A stretch of DNA of 64,000 nucleotides, taken from NCBI GenBank assembly GCA_005406025.1, contig BGZK01000758.1, positions 62,001 to 126,000 on the forward strand. The letters run 5' to 3'. The stretch comes from Eumeta japonica. Its lineage: Eukaryota > Arthropoda > Insecta > Lepidoptera > Psychidae. This document shows positions 10,408 to 22,050 of the stretch, one piece after another; position 1 is the stretch's first letter; each line of letters starts with the position of its first letter. The position numbers and the translations under genes are program-made. Under the pieces are notes generated by a model, which was not told the origin of the DNA, did not search any database, and saw only the letters and a list, made by a program, of their open reading frames with translations.

Positions 10408-12133
10408 TTAGTCCATTAAAATGTTACATTTTTTAGGCCTTACCTTGCGTTTTTTAGAGGACGTAATTTTATTTTTTTGATGTGTGGGGGGGTCAGTGTA
10501 AAGCTAAAAACAAGTTTGTGGGGTCGCCACCCTTGTCCCACGGCCGCCATCTTGAAAATAGGGGTTGAAATGGTATTTACGATATATCTCTTAAACTATT
10601 TATTTGATAAAAAATTTGTTAACATTTTTGTTACAAATTAAATTCTCTACAACTTTGGTCCAGTAACTTTTGTCGTATAACTATAAATAAAAGTTATAAG
10701 CGAAAATCTTCAGAAATTCGAGAAAAAATTTATATTTTCGATTTAACTTTTTTATCATTTTACGAAAAATGATATCTGACCATTTTGTAGATCGTTTTTG
10801 AGGAACAACTTTCATTCGCATCATTTTTTCATTAAGTCAATAGTTAAGGTTTTACAGCGCTCCGAAGTGAGTACTATTTTTCAGTACTCTTAACTATACC
10901 TATATTATACGTGTATACCTATAATATGTCATCAGTTATTGATTGTTTTTATTTTTTTTACTTTATTATTATAATTTTTAAATTCTAAATTTTGCAATAT
11001 TATTAATAATTAAATATTGACTCTTTTCCACCAACCACGAGGTAGAGTCTAGAGGCGCGTTTTTTACGTGGTATCCCCAATAGGCATAATCCACGGTGAT
11101 TTTCTAAATTAGAACTACTCCGTCCTCAGTCGTTTCGATGGACCAGGCTGCGGCTCAGCATCTGATCGGGTTTCTGAATTAAATACCAGTGGGAGAACTG
11201 GAAGGAAGGTTAATGTTGGCGGTTCATCATCAAAGTCATTTTCATTTATTAATTGAAGCTTCTAAAATTGATCTTTTGCAAATGCAAAGGAAACTGTGGA
11301 GCGATGTGTGGATGCCGAAAAGCAGGAATGAAATGTTCTGCAGTATGCTTCCATTGTTCTGGAGAGACTTGCAGCAACGTAATGGAACTCTCAGAATTAA
11401 TAAATGAAAATGACTTTGATGATGAACCGCCAACATTAACACCCCTTCCTTCTCCAGTTCTCCCACTGGTATTTAATCAGAAACCCGATCAGATGCTGAG
11501 CCGCAGCCTGATCCATCGAAACGACTGAGGACGGAGTAGTTCTAATTTAGAAAATCACCGTGGATTATGCCTATTGGGATACCACGTAAAAAAACGCCTC
11601 TAGACTCTACCTCGTGGGTGGTGGTCAATATTTAATATTAATAATATTGCAAAATTTAGAATTAAAAAAATTATAATAATAAATTAAAAATAAATAATAA
11701 CTGATGACTATTATAATATAATATAGGTAAGTTAAGGTATGAAAAATTGCTGAAAACCAAACATTGACTTAAATGAGATATCATTTTCGTAAAATGATAA
11801 AAAGTTAAATCGAAAAATATAAATTTTTTCGAATTTCTGAAGATTTTCGCTTATAACTTTTTATTTATAGTTATACGACAAAAGTTACTGGACCAAAGTT
11901 GTAGAGAATTTAATTTGTAACAAAAATGTTAACAAATTTTTTTATCAAATAAATAGTTTAAGAGATATATCAAATACCATTTCAACCCTATTTTCAAGAT
12001 GGCGGCCGTAGGACAAGGGTGGCGACCCCACAAACTTGTTTTTAGCTTTACACTGACCCCCCCCACACATCACAAAAATAAAATTACGTCCTCTAAAAAA
12101 CGCAACCCCAAATGTAACTTTTCAATGGACTAA
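10408..12133. repeat. Giant inverted repeat (foldback) with 140-nt loop
   Basis: The left arm (10408-11254) and right arm (11395-12133) are inverted copies of one another, leaving a 140-nt loop. The outer ends read TTAGTCCATT and AATGGACTAA. The outermost ~350 bp and innermost ~230 bp of each arm match closely. The middle is more diverged, and the left arm carries roughly 100 bp that the right lacks (around 10770-10940). Mirror-image peptides (MGELE...LMLAVHHQSHFH) on opposite strands confirm the symmetry. Target duplication is ambiguous: TA or ACT would both fit. This looks like a DNA transposon with very long terminal inverted repeats reduced to a foldback form. Confidence 0.88.
11256..11531 (+). 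pseudogene. Cysteine-rich (CXC-like) carboxy-terminal ORF remnant inside the foldback
   Basis: An open frame of about 90 codons starts in the loop, has no ATG, and follows a stop codon right at the arm/loop junction. It therefore looks like the 3' end of a longer gene cut by rearrangement. The first ~40 residues are a dense cysteine array (FCKCKGNCGAMCGCRKAGMK, then CSAVCFHCSGETCSN) with the pattern C-x-C-x3-C-x3-C-x-C-x6-C-x3-C-x2-C-x4-C, reminiscent of CXC/tesmin-type zinc-binding modules. I recall similar arrays at the ends of uncharacterised arthropod proteins, some linked to transposons. An acidic segment (NENDFDDEPP) and a proline-rich tail follow, ending at a TGA in the right arm. Because the last ~45 codons lie in the inverted arm, their mirror image exists on the other strand. 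Function unknown. Confidence 0.55.
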
Positions 12134-12620
12134 CTACAATATGGAGGCTTTGCGTATGCGAATCTGCCTCTACTGGCTCTATCCTTTTTAAGTCTGTCGT
12201 CTGGTACGAGTAAACTGAACCGAAGTATATCTGTTTCACTCTAAATATTCTTCTCTCTCTTTATGTAATGATCAACTTCATGATGGTAATTCAATATTTT
12301 TTTACTGAGAGTACGCGCTTATTTTTTACATTGTAGAAGTTACTCTCGCCATGTTTCGCTGACGCACCATAAGAAGTGTAATTTAAAAACACTTCGTTAA
12401 GAAATTTCGTAATTTATGAAAGGTACTTCCATATTCAGTAGTTTAATAAAAGCCATTGAAATAAATGCGAATATTTCATCACCGAAATTTTTACAAACAA
12501 CCTCTGAAAATTACCGGCCCTTATTATACGGAGGAAAATCTGAGGCATAATGAGCCTTCAAAGGGAATAAATAAGAATGTTACATAACGAATTCAAGCAT
12601 TACGACCATAAAATGGAGCA
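12134..12620. other. Spacer without recognised features
   Basis: Moderately AT-rich. No open frame with a domain, no repeat shared with the rest of the window. Confidence 0.5.
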
Positions 12621-12880
12621 GCTGCTTATATTTTACGGTTACGCAGGCATTTTGCACGCCCTACGCGGGGAGATGCGCGAAGGGCCCGTTCTCGGCTAAC
12701 CGTCTTTATTTACGGAGTAATGTTAGCCGCCGCGCCCGACACCGCGAGCACCTCGTTTATGCCTCCAGAACGGCCTCCGTGCCTTAGATAATTTAGGCAT
12801 TTTGCATACTCGCCCTTTCATTTTATGGTTGCCTTTGTTTTATTTATTCCACGTGCACGTAACGCGCTCTCGCAGTCTTA
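12590..12880. promoter_or_regulatory. GC-richer island, candidate regulatory element
   Basis: This block stands out from AT-rich flanks. It contains AGGCATTTTGCA twice (about 12645 and 12796), both near octamer-like TTTTGCAT or TTTTGCAC, and CCATAAAA-type sites in both orientations (about 12605 and 12826) that resemble Abd-B or Caudal-like homeodomain sites. No frame stays open across it. Conservation in related species would be needed to confirm function, so this is an inference from composition and motif density. Confidence 0.3.
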
Positions 12881-14566
12881 CAGTCATTATTAAGTTGATC
12901 TTGAATTGCCCAAGATCATATTAAACCATTAATAAATACCTTGTTTAATATTGTGTTTTTTCAGTGTGGTATGTTATGTGGTATGTGTGTATTGTTAGTA
13001 ACGAGCTCATTCCAAATGATGTGCTCAGTGACAGCTCTACTTGAAGATAAATGTCAATATAGTCGCGGACTTTAAAAAACTTTCGACCAAACATCATTTT
13101 GGACGATGCATTTACTTACTCAGTAGATTGCGAAAATTACAAAACCTGTAAACATATAGTATTGTCATAATTTTATTAACTTCAAAAAGAAGGAAGAATT
13201 ATAATTTTTTGTATGTTATATGGTAACTCCGCCATTTGTGAATCGATTATAAAAATTCTAATTTTGTTGGAAAGAGTTTGTCTTCGAGGTGGTCTCATTC
13301 AAATTTCGGTAAGAAGGAAAAGAAATTCCTCAGCTAATAACTGCACACACGAAATTCGGTCTTTTTATTGAAGATGACATGCAATAATTACACCGTTGGA
13401 CAGAATTCGGTTCGCCTGCGCAAATCCGATGAAAATGTTGTTCTTGGGTTAATAAGAACAAGGCAATTCTTTTTCAAATGATTACTTATTTGTTCACTTG
13501 TTTCTTCTAAACGGTCAATACGTTCATTTGAGCAATGTACTTCGAAGGCCTTTCAATAGTTACAAATAAATAGGTACCAAAAACCTCTGTTTTTAGAATT
13601 TTTAGATTTCAATATTTTCTTTCTTGAACAATTTGGATGCCATGACCGTATGTAAGATTAAAACATTTTATTTTGTCTGTCTTCTGTCCAACATAATTCG
13701 CGGCTGATTTTCAATCACCAGAAAAGCGAAACAATTTAACTGTTTTATTCGCTAAACTCTAATTTTTAATTTGTATCGCTATGAATGACTCATCTATTGA
13801 TTGAAATTTCAGCTCTTAGCTTAAAAGCTACAGATAATACAGACGTGAAATTCCTAATGTTCGTAGATGTTGAGTTTGGGATTACCATAATCTAATTTTT
13901 ACGATGGAAAAATTTAATACTTCCTACGGGGAAATGTTTATCAGAAGTGTTAGACCTATTTCAAAAATATTTTTCTATCTATAGATTTGGACAGGTAACT
14001 CTTATATACACAATTCAAATTATATAATACATATATATTACACACATATATATATATATTGCTTTAAATATTGAAATGTTATTCTAAGTTACTCTTTAAT
14101 TTTAACCTATAGCTTAAACCTTAGCTGAATTAGTGTTCCATGATATTTGTGAAACTTTCTAGAACTATATTTATCTTACTTTACGTAAATTTTACTAATT
14201 CAAATGTTTTCGTGCTATATATTACCGCAGTCGGGTTTTGTATTTTTTTTTATTAGGTTAGGTTAGGTTAATTAGATGAACATTATCGAATCGAAAATAA
14301 ACCAACAAACTAGAAGGTAAACATTGTAATCTTGTCGTTGTGTCAAGTTAACATTATGAATATAATAATAGATAATAAATAGTTAACAATCAACCAGTTT
14401 AGCTACATAGGTGTTATTTCACCTGTCAAACGATTCCACAATTCGGTCGCTTTCGTATTCAGAAAATTAATTTTCAATGATGACAACTTTGATCTCTGCA
14501 AGTTCGACAAGCCAAGTGGTAAGATCGATCACTTACATAAACTGATTGCTCAAACCGGCTTTAAGA
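12881..14566. other. AT-rich spacer with short TTAGG run
   Basis: No gene recognised. Three consecutive TTAGG units occur at about 14254-14270, the insect telomere repeat sequence, but far too few to be a telomere. A short TA-rich run lies near 14027-14060. Confidence 0.55.
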
Positions 14567-15260
14567 TTGAATAAGAACCGGACAAGTGCGCGTCGAACTC
14601 GCCCATTGAGGGTTTCGTACAAATTTGCAGGTACTTATTATAAATAGTTCAGGAATCGAGTCTCGCAATTTTTTCCGAGCTTTTTCTTGATTTAGTAAAA
14701 AATATACGGGTTTCAGATTTTTTGCTTTTGTACAAATTAATAAAATTTAAAAAAACTCTATATAAAGATTTGGTTACCCGGTCGTAATTATACAATTAAG
14801 GCGGTTACGCGGTCATAATTGTATAATTATGACCGCGCACACCATTGTTTAACCTGTTTGATTGGTACTTTAAATACGTATAAAGACTATATTCTCTTGA
14901 TTTAATTATAAATGTATGATTTTCAGATTTTTTTCCTATACTTGTAGTATAAGACGGTATTACTTGCCAAATTTCATAGTTCTAGGTTAACTGAAAATAA
15001 CCTATTGACTTTGATTCCCTTGATATACGTTTTTGGCGGTATAAACTGTCGTATCTTTTTTTCACGTTAACTTAGAAGTTTGATATTTTCACAATTTCAA
15101 AGAACTGTAAACTTGAGTATATAGCTTTAAGTTCAACTGGATACCTCCACGCGTCCTCGAGATAAAGGGTCTCGACAGACAGACTAACGATCGGACGGAC
15201 GGACAACAAAGTGATCCTATAAGGGTTCCGTTTTTCCTTTTGAGGTAAGGAACCCTAAAA
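14567..15260. mobile_element. AGGGTTCC-family repeat with internal hairpin cluster
   Basis: The unit begins ACCGGACAAGTGCGCGTCGA and ends with the block GGACGGACGGACAACAAAG then AGGGTTCCG...GGAACCCT, which I recognise as a very common lepidopteran dispersed repeat. The interior carries the family's usual TTTCATAGTTCTAGG-type text. Within it, 14808-14837 is a perfect hairpin (13-bp stem CGCGGTCATAATT, loop GTAT), preceded by a diverged direct copy (14779-14800). No protein is encoded; the minus-strand ORF at 15089-15301 is a shadow of the repeat. Confidence 0.7.
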
Positions 15261-18123
15261 GTGGTTGCGCGTTGTCTGTCAGCGTTCAACTTACGCCTCA
15301 AATCGATGTAATTCGCAAGAAAAAGGATTTAATGTTTATACATTTGCCATAGCTGACAAAGAAAATAAGTTTTTTCTATATGGATATATATATAGTATAT
15401 TTTTATGTTAAAAGATGTTTTGAACAAGAATGAAAGCAACATAGAACAAAAATTTCTTTTCTACGTGATACTTTGATAGTATGTGTGTTACTTTTAATAT
15501 AAAATTTTTGAATACACAGCATTTTTGCAAAACATAATAATTCTTATTTTTTGACCGTAACTTAACCACGAACCTTTTGGTAAATAATAAAATCGAATCT
15601 ATGAATGACATGTGGGCAATGTTGACAAATCCATTGATGACTCATATAAAATTACTAATAAATAAGTAGAAGTAGTCTTTATTCGCATTATAACGACTAA
15701 TCCTATAAAGACTAGTTCTAAAAGTATTGCCACTACATAGTGGCTATACTTTTGACAATAGACAAATCGATTTTAACGATATCTAAATATTTTTAGAAAT
15801 ATATCCCTTTTGCATTGCCGGGGGAAATATATATTTCTATATAGACAACAGGTAGACATCTAGAGTGTGCAACCAATTTTTATACGTTTACCAGCTTTTG
15901 CTCACGGCTCCGCCTGCATGGACATCTAATACGAGTACATATATTCTTTCATTTATATCGACCGATGACTCTCTCAATCATGATCTCGATGTTGTTCCTT
16001 CTTTCCATTTCAGTCCTAGCTACGCGTTTGCTTCCGAGTCTGGTCCCCTTCTAGTTTCCAATTATTTTCAAAATATAAATGATTAATCAAATTTTATGCG
16101 AGATCCCGCCCTAAAGAGCCGCAATCATTAATGTACACGTATCAGTTATTGTAGGGGTAAATAAAAAACCGATGACGTTACCACATCAATCATATTTAGA
16201 GTGAACCACAGTAAAACTAACGCAGAGCCGTTTGACTGTCGTTGTAATGAGGGAACGTCACAGGCATCCTGAAACAGTGATTGTATATATATAGAAAATA
16301 TGTATACACTTAAGACGATATTCAAATGTAGATTAATGATTTTATAAAGATGAGGTGCCGACGCCTAATTTAGTAGCTTTCTTCGCATAATGTTTTATTA
16401 AACTTTATTCAGTACTCATCATTGAGTCGGGAGAACTATTCTCGAAAATTGATAGTTGAAAAAGTGCATGAACAACTTTCTATTAAATTATTCTACTAGA
16501 AATAAATAAATAATCTGGAAAAGTTTTATTCTCGATTCTAGTAGATAAAAATTTAACGCACTTTGTTTATCTATTAAAATTCCTGAAAGTACTGTAGCAA
16601 ATGCTGCTAGCTTCATTCGTAATTTAACTATTTTATACTATGTTGATATATTTTTATAGACAAGGCATTATACGTTTGATATCATGTGCTATCTTGAAAC
16701 TTGGCTTCGGCAAGAACTTCATGACAATTTAGTAACATCGTCCCCTCAAAACTAGCACAGTTTATAATAGAGTTTAAATATAAACATTTAACCTAATCGC
16801 TTAAAAGCACCTAGTAACGCTATAAAATATTTTTGACATTTCTCTACTATTTCTGATGCGAAATGTCTACTACATTTTTCCATTCGTTGCACGTATACCA
16901 TTTTTTCTTAGAAATTTAACGTGCGCTATTTTTGTGAATACATTTCTAAAAAAGTGCGGTTTTAATTGAAATTTTGTAAAATTTTTCATCCTATTGCTTT
17001 TAAGGTTCTCACCTACGACAACATCCACTATTAATAAAAATCGAATAAAACGCGTGGGTTCCGACTACATGCCGTAAACGTTCTGTAATTTCAGACTCGA
17101 TAAAATCATGAAACATATTATTATAGTGCAATTATGTATAGAGCAGTCAAATGTTATTTGCTATAAAGAAAACTAGTCAAGTATAAGGCATAAACGACAA
17201 ATGACTACAGTAAACAACAATATAAAATATTTTGATACTATAATTCGTAAAATTTTTAAAATTTTGTCCAGTAATCGTTTCTATTCCTTGATCATTTGAC
17301 TATTCTATGTATAAGCATGTCGCTTTATGCCATAAATTAAATTTGTTCTATTATTAAAAAAAGACAATTTTTCCTTAACATTTACTTAGTATATTATAAA
17401 TAACGGTTATACATAAATTATGTAATTATCTTATCCTGATTTATCCTGACACCCCCAAAACTGGTAAGCTCCTCTTGAACTAGCAACGTTAAGCAATCGG
17501 GAAGCGGGGGCAGGTACTTATTGGCACAGTGCGCGCTATGCGATGGCAATTGGACACCCCTTTTAATTTACTCTATATTCTAATCCGTGGACAAATTATT
17601 GAGCTGGACGGAGCATCAGGTGCTGGCTGCATAGAGTACTTTTTTCTTTGATAAGGGCCCGTTTGTTGCAATCCAAATCAGCGTTGTATTCTGACATAAT
17701 TTAAAAAGTTACTCTAGATTTTTGCTGGCTATTAAACCACCTAAAAATCCTGAAGTGTTAACGTGGTGAAGCATTTTTAGTAATTATAACTCCGATTATT
17801 CCCTACAGTGTTTTGTAATAATGCGGAACAAATAGATACGTTTTCAATATCACTGACAAAACAGAAACATTGTAGTTACAGAATAAAACATGATTTTAAC
17901 ACCGAACACAATCTAATTTGGCTTAGAGCTCGGCGAAAACTAGACACGTTCTAATCAATAACGCAACATTGTCGACTTTATTCTTCACTCTATTTTTCTC
18001 GCGCTTAAAAGCTGCTAAAAAGGGAAATAGTTTCTTACAAAGATCCAGTTAAAAGTGACAATGGCATAATACTCTGGAGTAACCCACGGGATACTCCAGA
18101 TACACATTTAAATTGAAAATTTA
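15261..18123. other. AT-rich spacer with one clean hairpin
   Basis: No gene recognised. A near-perfect 15-bp stem (15720-15734 with 15739-15753, loop ACAT, one mismatch) lies in AT-rich flank. GC-richer text at about 16090-16280 and 17440-17660 shows no open frame or clear repeat and could be degraded transposon or conserved non-coding sequence. Confidence 0.45.
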
Positions 18124-18368
18124 TTATCAGGTTATTTCATGTCATTTTCAAATGTTGGACTAGTTTTATTGACAAATCTATCACGTATCTTTGAGCAAAA
18201 AAGACCAAACCTTGAGTTTTTTGTCTGTTATTTTCAAAATGAATCAACATTAGGAATGGGTGGTAATGTTATTACCAAAAAAATACCCTAATGACGTATG
18301 TCAAGTGTAATTCTATTATCGACAACATAAAGATATTTTTGATTTTATTTTATTTGGTTTGATTTGTT
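18124..18368 (+). mobile_element. LINE 3' untranslated fragment
   Basis: This matches the 3' UTR at about 2200-2425: TTATCAGGTTATTTCATGTC, CTTGAGTTTTTTGTC, GGAATGGGTGGTAATG, TCAAGTGTAATTCTATTA and AAAGATATTTTTGATTT line up in order. Only the tail is present, as expected for 5'-truncated retrotransposition. The end is a GATTT-type short repeat. Confidence 0.75.
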
Positions 18369-18770
18369 TTTGAGCCGGTCTATCCGCTTGTGTATCGAGC
18401 CGGTCTACTTACTCTTACGTACGTTGAAGTGGTTCGATCCAAGGGCGAGGTGTATCTGAAATCCATGTTTATATATCGTCTCTAGTGCGGCTCGAGCTAC
18501 TTTTCTCGGCAAAGCTCTTTGTTTCGTATAGCTTTCGCGTTGATTACAAATCTTGGCTTTCTGTTTGTGCTGTAAATGTTTCGAAGAGATCCCCGAGGCC
18601 TTTTGTCTCGAAAAAGTATTTTTCGTACATACGTACTATTCGGAAATGAAATCTATATACTTCAGGGCCACAGCAAATTTTAATTTATTATTAGTCTTTT
18701 TGACTTTCACAATCCTAAAATTTATTTCCCTGCAGAATAAAAATATCCTAGTATTGAAGTAGGTATGTGC
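18369..18770. promoter_or_regulatory. GC-richer patch with duplicated GAGCCGGTCTA
   Basis: GAGCCGGTCTA is repeated 26 bp apart (18373 and 18399), followed by a moderately GC-rich segment to about 18620. The 69-codon frame at 18553-18762 has no domain. It could be conserved non-coding sequence or an old repeat; weakly supported. Confidence 0.2.
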
Positions 18771-18837
18771 GTAAATAGGAAATTTAACATTGCCGTCATC
18801 AGTTAAATTACTTTTTTTCTAAAAAGGAAAAAATACT

Positions 18838-18965
18838 TACGTGGGCGTGCGCACTTGCGCTTATGTTTTAGTGTCGTGTAGCGTTTGTGGTGAGTACGTG
18901 CGTGCGAGTACGTATGGCTAAGTACATGCGTGCGTGCGAGCGTATATTTTGTGCGTCTGCGTATA
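18838..18965. repeat. Low-complexity GTGCG/GTACG-rich tract
   Basis: Imperfect tandem GTACGTGCGTGCGA, GTACGTATGGCTAA and GTACATGCGTGCGTGCGA units make a short degenerate minisatellite rich in alternating purine and pyrimidine. Confidence 0.6.
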
Positions 18966-19206
18966 AATATTCATATTAATATAAGATTTATTTCGAATAA
19001 AATTGTGATCGAATCGCTTTTCTCTAATCATTGTAAAGTTCAATAAAAACGTACATTATAAAAATTAATTAAGGATTCCATCAAAAATTTGAAAGATAAC
19101 CAACAGCATGATAAAAAATTTGTTTCTATATTATTTATTAATCAATTATTTTTTCTATGGTTTTTTATGTTCCTTATAGAAATGGTAGGACAAACTTAAT
19201 TCGCCT

Positions 19207-19440
19207 TTTTAGGGTTCCAAACTAAAATGTCTACAACGAAACCCTTGTAGTTTCGACATGTCCGTCCGTCCGTATGTCACAGGCATTTTACTCAAAACTA
19301 CGAAATTTATATTGATGACATTTATAATTTAGGTGTCTTGTATAAGCCACTACTTAGTTTAGTAGTTAAATAACAAAATAAATATTACTAGAGGGGTACT
19401 CCATATATGCACAGAAGCTGGAAAAAATTTTTTTCAGTAA
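19207..19440 (+). mobile_element. AGGGTTCC/GTCCGTCCGTC repeat fragment
   Basis: AGGGTTCC, then AACCCTTGTAGTTTCG, CATGTCCGTCCGTCCG and GGGGTACTCC follow in the order seen in the fuller copy at 29374-29740. This is a decayed member of the same lepidopteran repeat; its right boundary is uncertain. Confidence 0.65.
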
Positions 19441-19865
19441 ACATCACCGTGTGACACATATTTTGACAGTTCTTTTAAAAACATTTTGAGGTTTGAAACA
19501 AATTGAAAAATCAAACTGAAAAATTAAAGTAAAATTGTTTAAGTTAAGAATTTATTATAAACAAAGTATTGATTTTTTTTTAATTTTATGACGTGATTTT
19601 ATTAAACATGTACATAAAAGAGCTCCTGAAGCGAAAAAATTTTATTTCAATTAATCAAACTTTTTTTGTTATATACAATGGAGACGAAAGTTGGAGAAAA
19701 TTTTGTTTATTAACAACTGTCTAATTTATTACAAAATTAATAGAAGTTAACTTTTCAACGTAAATAAACTCTTTGCGAGTGTTTCAAATACACCACAATT
19801 TATTAAAGTTTTTAAATCAATATTTAATACATTAAAAAATATATTTAATGTGACATACATTTTTA

Positions 19866-20450
19866 CGCCGCGCGCGCTACCTTAAAATGCCGCACGGAGG
19901 CTCATTTTTAGCGTCAAATTTAAATTATACATAATGAAGGAAGAGTTTCGGAAGCAGCGCCAGCCTAGAGGTAGAGCGAGTGGAGGGGTTGCTCTAGGCG
20001 CCATGTAAATAGGGTCGTAAAAAAACCAAATGCAATAGACAGTTTTTATCAGAAAATTAAATTTCGCTGTTGCTTCTGGAAAGACGTAGAATAGTGTTAC
20101 AATACTTAATATTACTTAAATTAATTTAAGCTTAATGTGTGTTAATGTTTGCAATAAAACTTATTTTGAAAAATTAGCAATTATTATTTACTTATCATGA
20201 AGCCGAATTAGAATTACTGGAAAATTAAAGCAATGACTTGAGCGCGCTGAAAAACAGTCTCGCTCTACCCCGATCAAAATTTTTTAATTTCTTATATGTT
20301 AATAGTTTATGAAATATTTTTTCTTTTAAATTGTTTATAACTTTTGCAATTTTTATGCGCTAATAAACGCTTTCGATACATTTTTCTAGACATTATTTCG
20401 CATCAAATGAGATATTGGACGTATTTTAGGACTCTATAGTTACCTAGGCT
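19866..20450 (+). repeat. Foldback-related repeat R4, copy 1
   Basis: It begins GCCGCGCGCGCTACCTTAAA and contains TTTATAACTTTTGCAATTTT, TACATTTTTCTAGACATTAT and CAAATGAGATAT. The same blocks appear at 56856-57305, where they occur in both orientations around a centre. A segment of about 300 bp (roughly 19940-20260) has no counterpart there and may be an insertion. No open frame is present; the class of element is unknown. Confidence 0.55.
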
Positions 20451-22050
20451 ATATTGTAAGCAAATGATAAAATTATAACAAAACGTTATGGTTATAAAAT
20501 ATATTATTGTATGTGAGTGTATAATGTGTATAAGAAAATATTTTCCTGAAAAAGTATATAGTGCTAAATGAAATAGAAAATCTTTTCATAAGAGTTTTGT
20601 TTGATGCTACCTTACTTATTGCGAGTAGTACTTATTGATTTAAATGGTGTTTCCATAAATATTGGATTCACATAATTTTTATTATTTTTTTGTAGTTCCT
20701 TATATGTATTTGAACCCTATCTGTAGCTCTAAACTAAAGAAATTTATAAAATTATATAATATCTTATGTTTGAATGATAACTGATAGTTGAAAAATTGTT
20801 ACTTTTCTTGCATTTAGAACATTATGTATCAAAAACTGTCTATTTTAATAGAAATAAAACTATTGCGAAAATTTATTTGCTCATTCATTATATTACCATA
20901 AATTACTTGTTTTGAAAGTCTACTAAAATAATATTGAAAAGAAAGATTTTCCACGAAAGGCGGTCTTTTATTTTGAAATTATTGGATAATTTAATAACCT
21001 ATATATAAAAATTTCGCCGTCGGCCTAGGGCGCGCGACGTGACTGTATTGATGAATGAGTTTACGTGCGTAGGCCCTCCCTCCCTATGCCGAAATCTGCA
21101 AATAATACAACAAGCAATATGCTTATTAGAATTGAATCATAAAAATAAAGGAAAATCTGATTTTTCTTATAAAAACCTTCTTATTTCTTTCTCTGTTGCC
21201 GAATTTTTCAAATGTTTCTAATCTATAAATTATGGATAGAAATATCGAAACATTTTGTCATAATACCAGACCATGCTAATAATTTGTGAACACCGTTTTT
21301 TTTTCAAAGAAAAACCTGGCTGGTTATTATGGCATTATAAAATTCCATCATTTAAGAGAAGAATACGAACACTCCAAATGGAAATTTACCTTCACATATT
21401 TTTACGAGCAAAGTTATAATATTTTGTCCCATTGAAAAGTGCATCTTCGAGAAAAATATTTTTATGTGAAAATTTTATACGACTTTCAATGGCCACTAAA
21501 ACCAGAAGAATCATCTGAAAGATTTCGAAAAGTAGGTAAGTCCTTCTGAATAGATTTTTACAGCTGGTTAGACGATGTTAAACGCAGTCGAGTAACTTTG
21601 GCGAACAAAGAAGAGTGAGCGCCATTTAATGATTGTTACAGAAGACGTACTGGTAGTGAAATTAGATTCGAGGGAATAGGCGTATTACATACGAAGGTCC
21701 AGAACACGCTGCATGCAGGTCAGATCGGGAAGCATATTCTAAGGCAGATTTAGAAGCAGGTTCGGGAAGAAAGTTGCCTTCCTAGGAAGTAGGACATCAC
21801 TTTTAGTAGTAGTAATAGGCTTCTAGTACTAAAGTGGTAAAAGTAGGCACGCTTCTCTGTTGTCCGTGTTCTTGTGATATTCTTATGGACGACGAATCAT
21901 GAATCTATTATCGCTATAATCTACAAACGATGCATCGGTCGACCGAATGGCTGTTGAAAACAGACTAACGCCTACCAAATAGAAATGAGCGAAAACAGGA
22001 AGCAAAATTTTAATCCCAAGTTTTTTTTTCTTTGAAGCGTTATTTACTGT
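20451..22050. other. AT-rich spacer
   Basis: No recognisable coding sequence or repeat. A GC-richer patch at about 21590-21800 contains no domain-bearing frame. Confidence 0.45.

Noticed and set aside
11189..11466. Two MGELE...HHQSHFH peptides on opposite strands as genes
   Set aside because: They are mirror images produced by the inverted repeat. The cysteine-rich frame on the plus strand is the meaningful one.
14254..14270. TTAGG triplet run as a telomere
   Set aside because: Only three units inside normal sequence; not a telomere, at most an interstitial trace.
15089..15301. 70-codon minus-strand frame with RKRKNGTLIGS
   Set aside because: It is translation of the well-known AGGGTTCCG...GGAACCCT repeat end, not a protein.
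15720..15753. Short hairpin as a microRNA precursor
   Set aside because: The 15-bp stem is too short and no known seed is present.
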